Shown here: piece after piece, positions 33,420 through 40,030 of the stretch
How the letters are laid out: each line of letters begins with the position of its first letter
How positions within the stretch are numbered: the first letter of the stretch is position 1
DNA from: Apilactobacillus kunkeei
GTDB taxonomy: Bacteria > Bacillota > Bacilli > Lactobacillales > Lactobacillaceae
DNA length: 40,030 nt
NCBI RefSeq assembly: GCF_001308195.1
Contig: NZ_JXDF01000009.1
Span: 1-40,030, forward strand
Direction of reading: 5' to 3'
The notes under the pieces: model-generated
What the model was told of the DNA's origin: nothing
Databases searched by the model: none
The model's input: only the letters and a program-made list of their open reading frames with translations
Translations under genes and position numbers: made by a program

Positions 33420-33720
33420 TTTTGTTTAACCTCCGTAAATAAACTAATCTAAATGTTGAGTATATTGCAGTGATAATAATTAATCCAGCAATTGCAATTA
33501 ATAGCTTGATGTATAAATCATAGTTTAGGTTTAACAATAGGTAGAAACTAACAAAATCATCACTGTAGAAACCAAATAGAAAAGCGAAGTTTACGATTAA
33601 AACAAAGGCAACATAAATCCATAAAGCAGCGAATAGAATAAAGTGAAATAAACGTCTTAATGGACTAATACTCTTTCTAATTACGAATGTTTCGTAATCT
33701 TTTCTCAAATCTTTCTTCAT
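33409..33720 (-). CDS. Small two-helix membrane protein, IcaD/PgaD-like
   Basis: A 103-residue protein with two strong membrane helices (about 26-52 and 69-91) between charged ends. Size, topology and position directly after the IcaA-like glycosyltransferase fit IcaD/PgaD, which is needed for full activity of the polymerase. Sequence conservation in this family is low, so the call rests mainly on context. It begins two bases after the glycosyltransferase stop codon and overlaps the deacetylase gene by 11 bases. Confidence 0.75.
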   Translation of the reverse strand: MKKDLRKDYETFVIRKSISPLRRLFHFILFAALWIYVAFVLIVNFAFLFGFYSDDFVSFYLLLNLNYDLYIKLLIAIAGLIIITAIYSTFRLVYLRRLNKNVK

Positions 33721-33722
33721 AA

Positions 33723-34940
33723 TTATTTTACCCCCCGATCTGGACTGCTCCAGGTACCTACATTTTCAGGATCTAGGAAGAATGAAACTAAAGCCAAGAT
33801 ACATGAGATTAAGTTGATCATCCAGTAGTAAACAATGTAAGCAGGAATCAATAGTAAATCGACGAAATTTAATAGGGCGGTTTCGTGTGAACCATAGAAA
33901 CCGATGAAGAATTGTAAAATGCTGACGATGATAAGTACTAATAAGACGTCACCATCTAATTGAACTTCATGAATTAATAATAGGTTGAAGAAATAAGAGA
34001 TAGTACTCAATGCAGTTAAAACAGCCCAAGTACTACTGATAATTGTTTCGTACATTAAAGCTTTTTGAGTAATTGAACCATGTAGTAGAAGATCCTTGTT
34101 CTTAGCAATAACTTCCATACCACCACGAGCCCAACGACGACGTTGTTTAATTAAATTTCTAGTGTTTTCTGGAACTAGAATCCAACAGATTGCTGTAGGT
34201 TGATAACTAACGCTCCAACCCTTACGATACATTCTCCAAGTAATATCAATATCTTCAGTAATAACATCAGTATGCCATCCACCTACGTCTTCTAGTGCTT
34301 CACGTCTAAAACCAACGATAACACCAGAAACAGTATTGATACGTCCATATAGGTATGATTGAGCTTTTTTGATAATATCGATAACACCGATATATTCAAG
34401 AAGTTGTAAACGACCTAAAACCGTAGTTCTATTTCTAACGACTGGTTTACCAGCAACGGCACCTAGTTTTGGATTAGTCTTAAGTGTCTTAACTAGTTCA
34501 GTTACAGAATTCTTTGCTAGTAGGGAGTCTGAATCGATACCAACAACGTATTTTCCTTCAGCAACCTTAAAACCTTCGTTCATTGCGTTAGCTTTACCTT
34601 GGTTAACGTCGATTGGAACGACCTTGATTTTGAATTGATTAGCATATTGCTTTTGCAACTTGTACATAATATCTAATGTATCGTCATCGCTTTTATCATC
34701 AATTAAAACAACTTCGAAGTTGTTGTAGTCAATGTTTGAAATTGCTGAAATCGCTTCGTTTAACGTATCACTTTCGTTATGAGCGGGGACTAGAATTGAC
34801 ACTGATTCAGATCCATCCACTTTAGCGAATTTTTCAGAGCGACGGTAGATGTTACAGTATAGCGCCCCGACAATCCAAATTGCTGACACAACAATTGGAT
34901 ATCCGATAATGAAATCGTTAATAATATCTAAAAACCACAT
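33723..34940 (-). CDS. Poly-N-acetylglucosamine synthase, IcaA/PgaC-like
   Basis: A 405-residue GT2-family processive glycosyltransferase. One N-terminal helix (about 10-30) precedes the GT-A domain with SILVPAHNES (48-57), LIDDKSDDDT, the DxD-type GIDSDSL with Asp136 and Asp138, the TED base (228-230) and QRRRW (266-270); three to four C-terminal helices follow. These motifs fit synthesis of beta-1,6-GlcNAc polymer from UDP-GlcNAc coupled to export. AAGGAGG is 12 bases from the ATG, a long spacing. The linked genes look like IcaD and IcaB; an icaC/acyltransferase gene is not present. Hyaluronan or cellulose synthase is less likely from context. Confidence 0.88.
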   Translation of the reverse strand: MWFLDIINDFIIGYPIVVSAIWIVGALYCNIYRRSEKFAKVDGSESVSILVPAHNESDTLNEAISAISNIDYNNFEVVLIDDKSDDDTLDIMYKLQKQYANQFKIKVVPIDVNQGKANAMNEGFKVAEGKYVVGIDSDSLLAKNSVTELVKTLKTNPKLGAVAGKPVVRNRTTVLGRLQLLEYIGVIDIIKKAQSYLYGRINTVSGVIVGFRREALEDVGGWHTDVITEDIDITWRMYRKGWSVSYQPTAICWILVPENTRNLIKQRRRWARGGMEVIAKNKDLLLHGSITQKALMYETIISSTWAVLTALSTISYFFNLLLIHEVQLDGDVLLVLIIVSILQFFIGFYGSHETALLNFVDLLLIPAYIVYYWMINLISCILALVSFFLDPENVGTWSSPDRGVK

Positions 34941-34971
34941 TATAAATGAATTCCTCCTTTAAGGACCACTA

Positions 34972-35000
34972 AATAAGATATTAGAATACAATAAGATATT
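34972..35000. repeat. 11-bp direct repeat upstream of the ica/pga-like operon
   Basis: AATAAGATATT occurs at 34972-34982 and again at 34990-35000, an 18-bp period, 30-60 bp before the glycosyltransferase start. It may be a regulator site or simple AT-rich chance. The rest of the 34941-35120 gap is AT-rich without other clear features. Confidence 0.45.
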
Positions 35001-35121
35001 TTAGCGTTTTGTTTATATGTATGACTGTAAAAACCATATATTTATCATACTTCAATTATAAATTAAACTTCCTAATATATCAAAGCTATGAGCCTCAATT
35101 GTTTCAATATTATTACAAATA

Positions 35122-35155
35122 AAAAATGAATTCCATACTTGGAATTCATTTTTAG
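35122..35155 (-). terminator. Terminator of the MerR gene
   Basis: AAAAATGAATTCC / GGAATTCATTTTT hairpin overlapping the MerR stop codon, A/T runs on both sides. Confidence 0.8.
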
Positions 35156-35616
35156 TTTTTCTTAATAATCTGGGCCTCTAAATCGCCGTCATAGTCGACA
35201 AAGTAGACATGTTTATCTGGATCATCTTTTAAGGGACCCATGTCGATTGCTGGACGTTCATTAATCACGTCAATGCAATTAAATCGCTGTTTTGCGATTC
35301 TGTGAAGAAGACTGCCGGTTTTATCAAATACTTCTGCTTTTTCCGCTGCCTTAGTGAGTGTGTATCCCGAGTTCAAAAAAGATTTGATTAACTCTACCTT
35401 AATAATTGATGAATATGGATAACGATGACTGGTATTTTTATCACCTTTTTGGCAGCGAATGTATCCTTTTTGTTCCCAATATCTAATCTTATTTTGTGGC
35501 ACGTTACAGGTTCTAGACAACCCACCGATTCCGATTGATAAATCAAGATCTTGCATTAGCTTATGAACGCGGTCGGAGTAATCTTGAATGTCTTCCTTAC
35601 TATATTTTTCTTCCAC
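35152..35616 (-). CDS. MerR family regulator
   Basis: A 154-residue regulator. A winged helix-turn-helix occupies about 26-92: IGIGGLSRTCNVPQNKIRYWEQKGYIRCQ, then HRYPYSSIIKVELIKSFLNSGYTLTKAAEKA. It resembles the GlnR/TnrA branch in its start. The C-terminus has no Cys cluster for metals and no long coiled coil, so the signal is unknown. It starts at GTG, nine bases after AAAAGGA. It is divergent from the MFS exporter; repeated TGTCA half sites lie between, so it probably controls that exporter and itself. Confidence 0.88.
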   Translation of the reverse strand: MEEKYSKEDIQDYSDRVHKLMQDLDLSIGIGGLSRTCNVPQNKIRYWEQKGYIRCQKGDKNTSHRYPYSSIIKVELIKSFLNSGYTLTKAAEKAEVFDKTGSLLHRIAKQRFNCIDVINERPAIDMGPLKDDPDKHVYFVDYDGDLEAQIIKKN

Positions 35617-35663
35617 AATCTCACATCCTTTTCTTCTTAAATTTCTTAATTTTTTCTGAATAG

Positions 35664-35744
35664 TGTCACATAATCAATAATTATTATATATTTTTTAATA
35701 TCTTTGTCAAATTTGTTGACAAAGAAAAATGTCAGATGTATATT
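35664..35744 (+). promoter_or_regulatory. MFS promoter with overlapping TGTCA operator
   Basis: Promoter: TTGACA (35716-35721), 17-bp spacer, TATATT (35739-35744). Operator: perfect 9-bp arms CTTTGTCAA (35702-35710) and TTGACAAAG (35716-35724) around ATTTG; the core TGTCA-N7-TGACA fits the GlnR/TnrA pattern TGTNAN7TNACA and covers the -35. Further TGTCA half sites lie at 35664-35668 and 35730-35734. Confidence 0.7.
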
Positions 35745-35800
35745 AGTTATTGTCGAAATTTATAGAGAAAATAAAAATATTAACGAAAAGGGGTTAGATT

Positions 35801-37246
35801 ATGAATGTAGATGCAAACGGTAAATCATACAACAAGATTATGCTTGTTGTGATTTTATTGGTTGGTACTTTCTGTACTATTTTAAATCAAACAATTTTAG
35901 CAACTGCGTTTCCTACATTAATGAAAGACTTTGACATTAGTACTTCAACTGTTCAATGGTTAACTTCTGGATTTATGTTGGTTAACGGGATTGCAATTCC
36001 AGTTAGTGCATGGTTATCAAACCGTGTTAACACTAAATGGTTATACTTAGGAGCAATGACGGTTTTTGAAGCAGGGACTGTACTTGCTTTCTTCGCTCCT
36101 AACTTTGGTACATTGTTAGCAGCTCGTTTAATACAAGCACTTGGTGTTGGTGTAACAATGCCATTGCTACAAACTATCATGCTTAGAATTTTCCCACCTG
36201 AAAAACGTGGTGCAGCTATGGGATTATCCGGTGTTGTTATCGGTTTAGCTCCAGCAATTGGACCAACTCTATCAGGCTGGATTTTAATTAACTACTCATG
36301 GCGTGATCTATTTGGAATAATTATTCCAATCGTCGCCATTGTGATTTTATTAGGTCTATACTACATGCGTCCAATTCTACCTACTAATAAGGAAAAAATT
36401 GATGTATTGTCATTAATTCTTTCAACTATTGGTTTCGGTAGTGCACTATACGGTTTCTCAGAAGTTGGTACTGATGGATGGGGTAGCGCAACAGTTATCT
36501 CAACATTAATTATCGGTGCAATCTTTATCGTATTATTTGTATGGCGTCAATTAGTAATGGAAAAACCATTCTTAGACGTACGAGTATTCAAGTCAGCTAA
36601 GTTCTCAATCGCAACTATTCTTTCATCAATTACAATGATGGCTTTAGTTGGATTTGAAATGGTTCTACCATTATACCTACAAATTGTTCGTGGGATGAAC
36701 GCTTTCCATTCAGGATTAAGTCTATTACTTGGTGCTTTAATGATGGGGGTTGTTTCACCATTCGCTGGTCAAATCTTTGATAAGCACGGTGCTAAGAAAC
36801 TAATCACCACTGGTTTAATTCTATTGTTCTTCGGTACAGTGCCATTTGCATATATTACCGCAGACACTGGAATTACCTACATCATTATCCTATATGCTGT
36901 AAGAACATTTGGTATGGCGCTTGTAATGATGCCTTCAACTACTTACGGTATGAACGCATTACCTGATGACAAGATCAACCACGGTACTGCAGTTAACAAT
37001 ACTGTAAGACAAGTTGGTGCTGCCATCGCTACAGCCGTATTGGTTTCAATTCTATCTAACGTAACTACAAGCAACATGCCTGCTAAGTCACTATTAAAAC
37101 TAGATCCATTGGCTTACAAGGATTCAGCAATTAACGCTACATTAAGTGGGTACCATGCTGCATTCTGGGTAGCTGCATTCTTCATTGTAGTTGGATTCAT
37201 TGCTAGCTTCTGGCTACATGACAACAAAAAGGGGGTAAATAAATAA
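35801..37246 (+). CDS. MFS multidrug exporter, DHA2 (EmrB/QacA) family
   Basis: A 481-residue drug:H+ antiporter with 14 expected helices. Seen: LNQTILATAFPTLMKDFDISTSTVQWLTSGFML (about 27-59, the motif D1 region), WLSNRVNTKWLYLGAM (motif A-like), RLIQALGVGVTMPLLQTIM (motif B), GLSGVVIGLAPAIGPTLSGWIL (motif C, typical of exporters), PFLDVRVFKSAKF in the middle, and AVNNTVRQVGAAIATAVLVSIL at the end. AAAAGGGG precedes the ATG. Its stop overlaps the next start by one base (TAATG), so DUF4811 is coupled. Control by the divergent MerR gene is likely. Confidence 0.92.
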   Translation: MNVDANGKSYNKIMLVVILLVGTFCTILNQTILATAFPTLMKDFDISTSTVQWLTSGFMLVNGIAIPVSAWLSNRVNTKWLYLGAMTVFEAGTVLAFFAPNFGTLLAARLIQALGVGVTMPLLQTIMLRIFPPEKRGAAMGLSGVVIGLAPAIGPTLSGWILINYSWRDLFGIIIPIVAIVILLGLYYMRPILPTNKEKIDVLSLILSTIGFGSALYGFSEVGTDGWGSATVISTLIIGAIFIVLFVWRQLVMEKPFLDVRVFKSAKFSIATILSSITMMALVGFEMVLPLYLQIVRGMNAFHSGLSLLLGALMMGVVSPFAGQIFDKHGAKKLITTGLILLFFGTVPFAYITADTGITYIIILYAVRTFGMALVMMPSTTYGMNALPDDKINHGTAVNNTVRQVGAAIATAVLVSILSNVTTSNMPAKSLLKLDPLAYKDSAINATLSGYHAAFWVAAFFIVVGFIASFWLHDNKKGVNK

Positions 37247-38010
37247 TGATTTTATTCGTACTATGCATTACTGCATTCCTATTCTTTATTTGTTTTAACC
37301 TATTAACTAACAACAAGGTATTGCATGCAATTACTTCTATTGTATTTGCCGTTCTATTTATCCTTTCAACTTTCTTCATTACTATTAACTTCCATGATCA
37401 CTATGGTATGCACAAAGTTACCCACGAAACTTCAACTAATTTAGTTTCAAGTACTGATAAGGGCATGAACATGTTACTTTACCAACCAATCGGTACTTCA
37501 GGTAAAGACAAGGTTGTTATTTACCGTACTGATGAAAACGCAACTAAGCCATCACACACTGGTACTGATAAGGTAGAAAACAAGATTATTACTATTAATA
37601 GTGATAAGGCTAAGTTAGTAACTAAGACTGTTAAATATGAATACAACTCAAGTGCTAATCGCCTATGGTTTGGTTTGGCACAAAAGCCAACTAGAGTAAA
37701 AACAATCAATTACTTCTATGTTCCAAAGAGCTGGATGACTTTAACAGTTAACCAAGCAAAACAATTGCCAACAATTATCAAAGAAATTAGTGGATCAAAC
37801 ACTGCTGCTCAAGCCCAAATGAAGATGGCGGCTGAACAATACGTTCAAGCTCAAGTGAAGGCAGCAATGATGAAGAACCCTAAGATGACAGGTGCACAAC
37901 AAAAAGCACTAGTTAAGAAAGCAACTGCTGAATTCACTAAGAAAGCACAAGCTGAAGCACTTCAAAAGATGATGCCTGAAATCAAGCAAAAGCTAAGCCA
38001 AGTTAAATAG
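37246..38010 (+). CDS. DUF4811 family protein
   Basis: A 254-residue protein: two membrane helices at the N-terminus (about 1-20 and 27-48), a beta-rich extracytoplasmic part (about 55-165), and a helical, Lys/Ala/Gln-rich C-terminus (QAQMKMAAEQYVQAQVKAAM, KALVKKATAEFTKK). DUF4811 genes regularly follow EmrB/QacA-type exporters in lactobacilli, suggesting an accessory role, but no function is proven. It overlaps the exporter by one base. Confidence 0.85.
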   Translation: MILFVLCITAFLFFICFNLLTNNKVLHAITSIVFAVLFILSTFFITINFHDHYGMHKVTHETSTNLVSSTDKGMNMLLYQPIGTSGKDKVVIYRTDENATKPSHTGTDKVENKIITINSDKAKLVTKTVKYEYNSSANRLWFGLAQKPTRVKTINYFYVPKSWMTLTVNQAKQLPTIIKEISGSNTAAQAQMKMAAEQYVQAQVKAAMMKNPKMTGAQQKALVKKATAEFTKKAQAEALQKMMPEIKQKLSQVK

Positions 38011-38012
38011 TG

Positions 38013-38041
38013 TTGACTTTTATTTCTTTGCTGATTATTAT
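38013..38041 (+). promoter_or_regulatory. Promoter of tyrS
   Basis: TTGACT (38013-38018), 17-bp spacer, TATTAT (38036-38041), immediately after the DUF4811 stop codon. Confidence 0.7.
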
Positions 38042-38047
38042 GATAGT

Positions 38048-38297
38048 ATCTATTAAATATAAAGCTAAGAAGTAGTTACCAGTATTTAATGCGATTTGTG
38101 TATTCAGAAACCTAGTGGGAATGCGAACTAGGCAAACGCGTTGAAGAATTACACCTACGGAGCTTTCCATTATTGGACGCGTCATTTCGTTATAAATGAT
38201 TGAAAGAGATCGTACATTAGTACGATAACTTGGGTGGTAACGCGGATTAACAAAAAACATTTCGTCCCTGACAATTTATTTGTCAGGGACTTTTTTA
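38048..38297 (+). promoter_or_regulatory. T-box riboswitch of tyrS (tyrosine specifier)
   Basis: A tRNA-sensing leader. The stem I base is AAAGCT (38061-38066) with AGCTTT (38160-38165). The likely specifier is the Tyr codon TAC at 38150-38152 in GAATTACACC. The T-box is GGGTGGTAACGCGG (38232-38245), whose GGTGG...CGCGG bulge pairs with the tRNA acceptor end. The terminator is GTCCCTGACAA / TTGTCAGGGAC (38265-38289) plus T6. Uncharged tRNA-Tyr should favour the antiterminator and tyrS expression. This explains the 302-base gap before tyrS; stem boundaries are approximate. Confidence 0.9.
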
Positions 38298-38312
38298 TTA
38301 GGAGGAAGAAAC

Positions 38313-39569
38313 ATGGACATTATCGATGATTTACAATGGCGTGGCGCCATTAATCAACAAACTGATGCTGAAGGCCTAAAGAAAGAAGTAAACGAAAAGA
38401 AGATTGGTCTATACGCAGGAATTGACCCAACTGGTGACAGTATGCACGTTGGACACTTAATTCCATTCATGATTTTGAAGAGATTCCAACTAGCTGGATA
38501 CAAGCCAGTTATTCTAATTGGTGGAGCTACTGGTTCAATCGGTGACCCATCAGGTAAGAAGGCTGAAAGAAAGTTACAAAGTATGGAACAAGTTAAGCAC
38601 AATGAAGAATGCTTAACTAACCAAATGAAGAGTTTGTTTGGTGAAGATGGTAAGTTCCAAATTGTTAACAACTACGACTGGACTTCAAAACTATCATTAT
38701 TAGACTTCCTTCGTATTTATGGTAAACGTTTCAACGTTAACACTATGTTGAATAAGGAAATTGTTTCAAGTCGTCTAGAAACAGGTATCTCATACACTGA
38801 ATTTACCTACCAAATTCTACAAGCGATGGACTTTGAACACCTATACAAGAACAATGGTGTTGAATTACAAATCGGTGGTGCTGATCAATGGGGTAACATC
38901 ACTGGCGGTATCGAACTAATCCATAAGACCCAAGGTGCAGATGCAAAAGCATTTGGTTTAACTATTCCATTAATGCTTAAAGCAGATGGTACTAAGTTTG
39001 GTAAGACTGAAGGTGGAGCTGTATGGTTAGATCCAGAAAAGACTACACCTTACGAATTCTACCAATTCTGGATTAACACTGATGATAGGGATGTAATCAA
39101 GTACTTGAAGTACTTCACTTTCCTAAACAAAGAAGAAATCGAAGAACTAGAAGAACAAGTTAAGAACGAACCATGGAAGCGAGTTGCTCAACGTCGTCTA
39201 TCCGAAGAAGTAACTGAATTTGTTCATGGTAAGGATGCTGTAGTTGAAGCACAAAACATTACCGAAGCATTATTCTCAGGAAACGTTCAAGACTTAACTA
39301 CTGCTGAAGTAGAAACTGGATTCAAGAACATGCCTTCCGTTGAAGTTAGTGCAGACAAGAAGAATATTGTTGAATGGTTGGCAGACGATACTGCAATCGA
39401 ACCATCAAGAAGACAAGCTAGAGAAGATGTAAGTAACGGTGCTATCCGTATTAATGGAGAAAAGGTTGACGATGTTGATTTCGAAATCGACCCAAGTACT
39501 TCATTCGACGGTAAGTTCGTTGTTGTTAGAAGGGGTAAGAAGAAGTACTTCTTAGCTAGAATTAAATAG
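38313..39569 (+). CDS. tyrS: Tyrosyl-tRNA synthetase
   Basis: A 418-residue class I enzyme charging tRNA-Tyr. The Rossmann fold has GLYAGIDPTGDSMHVGHLIPF, where HVGH is the HIGH motif (about residues 44-47); TGSIGDPSGK, the tyrosine-binding QIGGADQWGNI and KFGKTEGGA, the KMSKS-like loop, follow. A C-terminal S4 domain (about 350-415: PSRRQAREDVSNGAIRINGEKV) binds tRNA. The ATG at 38313 lies eight bases after TAGGAGG; the earlier in-frame ATG at 38280 lies within the T-box terminator and is rejected. Confidence 0.97.
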   Translation: MDIIDDLQWRGAINQQTDAEGLKKEVNEKKIGLYAGIDPTGDSMHVGHLIPFMILKRFQLAGYKPVILIGGATGSIGDPSGKKAERKLQSMEQVKHNEECLTNQMKSLFGEDGKFQIVNNYDWTSKLSLLDFLRIYGKRFNVNTMLNKEIVSSRLETGISYTEFTYQILQAMDFEHLYKNNGVELQIGGADQWGNITGGIELIHKTQGADAKAFGLTIPLMLKADGTKFGKTEGGAVWLDPEKTTPYEFYQFWINTDDRDVIKYLKYFTFLNKEEIEELEEQVKNEPWKRVAQRRLSEEVTEFVHGKDAVVEAQNITEALFSGNVQDLTTAEVETGFKNMPSVEVSADKKNIVEWLADDTAIEPSRRQAREDVSNGAIRINGEKVDDVDFEIDPSTSFDGKFVVVRRGKKKYFLARIK

Positions 39570-39583
39570 TAATAGGATCATAT

Positions 39584-39616
39584 AAAAGTAGATTGATTAG
39601 TTCAATCTACTTTTTT
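39584..39616 (+). terminator. Terminator of tyrS
   Basis: AGTAGATTGA / TCAATCTACT hairpin with a T7 run. Confidence 0.85.
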
Positions 39617-39637
39617 TAATTTATTTGCTGAGAAGTG

Positions 39638-39666
39638 TTGACTTTATAAGGTTTACCTGGCATAAT
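39638..39666 (+). promoter_or_regulatory. rrn promoter 1 (distal)
   Basis: TTGACT (39638-39643), 17 bp, CATAAT (39661-39666), first of three promoters in tandem. Confidence 0.6.
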
Positions 39667-39696
39667 ATTATTTGTTGTTGAGAGAGGTAATCAAAA

Positions 39697-39753
39697 ATGA
39701 TTACAAATCAGCAACGATTAATTTTTCAAAACATGTTGACACAATGTCATTAA
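39697..39753 (+). CDS. Possible 18-residue leader peptide (small ORF)
   Basis: ATG at 39697 after AGAGAGG (39681-39687, nine bases) encodes MITNQQRLIFQNMLTQCH and a TAA. It lies downstream of promoter 1 and its stop falls inside promoter 2. A hairpin GTAATC / GATTAC covers its start. No homologue is known to me, and chance is quite possible. Confidence 0.25.
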   Translation: MITNQQRLIFQNMLTQCH

Positions 39754-39764
39754 TTTGATATTAT
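39736..39764 (+). promoter_or_regulatory. rrn promoter 2
   Basis: Perfect TTGACA (39736-39741), 17 bp, TATTAT (39759-39764). Confidence 0.8.
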
Positions 39765-39811
39765 AAATGAGTTGCGTTATTGATATGACGCGAAAGTCAT
39801 TAAAAAAGTTG

Positions 39812-39840
39812 TTGACACGGCTTTGATAAGATGATATTAT
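39812..39840 (+). promoter_or_regulatory. rrn promoter 3 (proximal)
   Basis: Perfect TTGACA (39812-39817), 17 bp, TATTAT (39835-39840), followed by the rRNA leader. Confidence 0.85.
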
Positions 39841-39847
39841 TAACAAG

Positions 39848-40022
39848 TTGTCAATTGAGACAGCAAGTTAATAAAAGGTAGATCTTTGAAAACTGAACAA
39901 GATTGATAATCGATGATGTGTAAGGAACTTACAACTTAGTTGTAAGAATTAAACATTGCGAAGTCAATTCGCTTATAAAATAACAATTTATTCAGAAGAG
40001 CTAAGTTAAGCTTTTCATCTTA
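39848..40022 (+). ncRNA. 16S rRNA precursor leader
   Basis: The leader contains GATCTTTGAAAACTGAACAA (39882-39901), a sequence typical of rRNA leaders and spacers of lactobacilli (antitermination and processing). A hairpin CTTACAA / TTGTAAG (39928-39934, 39940-39946) follows, then the AT-rich stretch before the mature 16S 5' end, whose arms would pair with sequence after the 16S gene for RNase III cleavage. Confidence 0.8.
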
Positions 40023-40030
40023 AGATGAGA
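40023..40030 (+). rRNA. rrs: 16S rRNA, first bases only
   Basis: The window ends in AGATGAGA, which would continue as GTTTGATCCTGGCTCAG in 16S genes of this family. The exact mature 5' end cannot be seen. Confidence 0.6.

Noticed and set aside
38003-38260. Minus-strand open frame opposite the tyrS leader
   Set aside because: It is the complement of the T-box riboswitch, whose structure explains the sequence.

Overview
The window looks like a chromosomal stretch of a low-GC Gram-positive bacterium of the family Lactobacillaceae. Reasons: strong AGGAGG-type ribosome binding sites, several TTG starts, many A/T-flanked hairpin terminators, a T-box in front of tyrS, and neighbourhoods familiar from lactobacilli (rsmG-parA-parB, DUF951-ychF-DUF1129, vanRS-like two-component genes with a D,D-carboxypeptidase, an EmrB/QacA-type MFS gene followed by DUF4811). 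Genus cannot be fixed from the sequence alone; the heterofermentative Apilactobacillus/Fructilactobacillus side of the family is only a guess.

Layout. 1-110: end of an IS3-family element. 111-4750: accessory genes (membrane and hypothetical proteins, ElaA-like acetyltransferase, a ComX/SigH-like sigma factor followed by DUF1659-like and DUF2922 genes, a LysR regulator, two linked unknown small genes). 4.9-10.9 kb: cell-surface block with a secreted two-module surface protein, a secreted EndA-like nuclease and two tandem paralogous polytopic membrane proteins (PTPS-related, GT-C-like). 10.9-12.3 kb: a ComK-like regulator and an SGNH hydrolase on the minus strand. 12.5-16.1 kb: purine/nucleoside block (a short, apparently catalytically dead DeoB homologue, a CNT nucleoside transporter, an NCS2 purine permease). 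16.2-20.7 kb: housekeeping run rsmG, parA, parB, DUF951, ychF, DUF1129. 20.8-25.3 kb: CBS-less guaB, then a two-component system overlapping a PBP5-type carboxypeptidase gene. 25.5-26.7 kb: azlCD. 26.7-29.1 kb: two paralogous EIIC-like permeases. 29.2-32.4 kb: cfa, AI-2E family protein, gpmA. 32.5-34.9 kb: an ica/pga-like poly-N-acetylglucosamine operon (glycosyltransferase, small membrane partner, deacetylase). 35.1-38.0 kb: a MerR regulator divergent from an MFS exporter plus DUF4811. 38.0-39.6 kb: T-box and tyrS. 39.6-40.03 kb: three tandem strong promoters and the leader of an rRNA operon; the window ends at the first bases of 16S rRNA.

The most interesting points are: (i) a perfect 11-bp hairpin followed by a T7 run whose 3' arm contains the ribosome binding site of the ComK-like gene; (ii) the co-occurrence of a ComX-like sigma factor, an EndA-like nuclease and a ComK-like regulator within about 10 kb; (iii) a DeoB homologue that has lost its metal ligands and nucleophile region but sits at the head of a nucleoside transport cluster; (iv) a palindromic TGTCA-type operator, matching the GlnR/TnrA box pattern, on the -35 of the MFS promoter next to a MerR gene; and (v) an icaADB-like operon without icaC. 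No CRISPR array, tRNA gene or complete prophage is visible.
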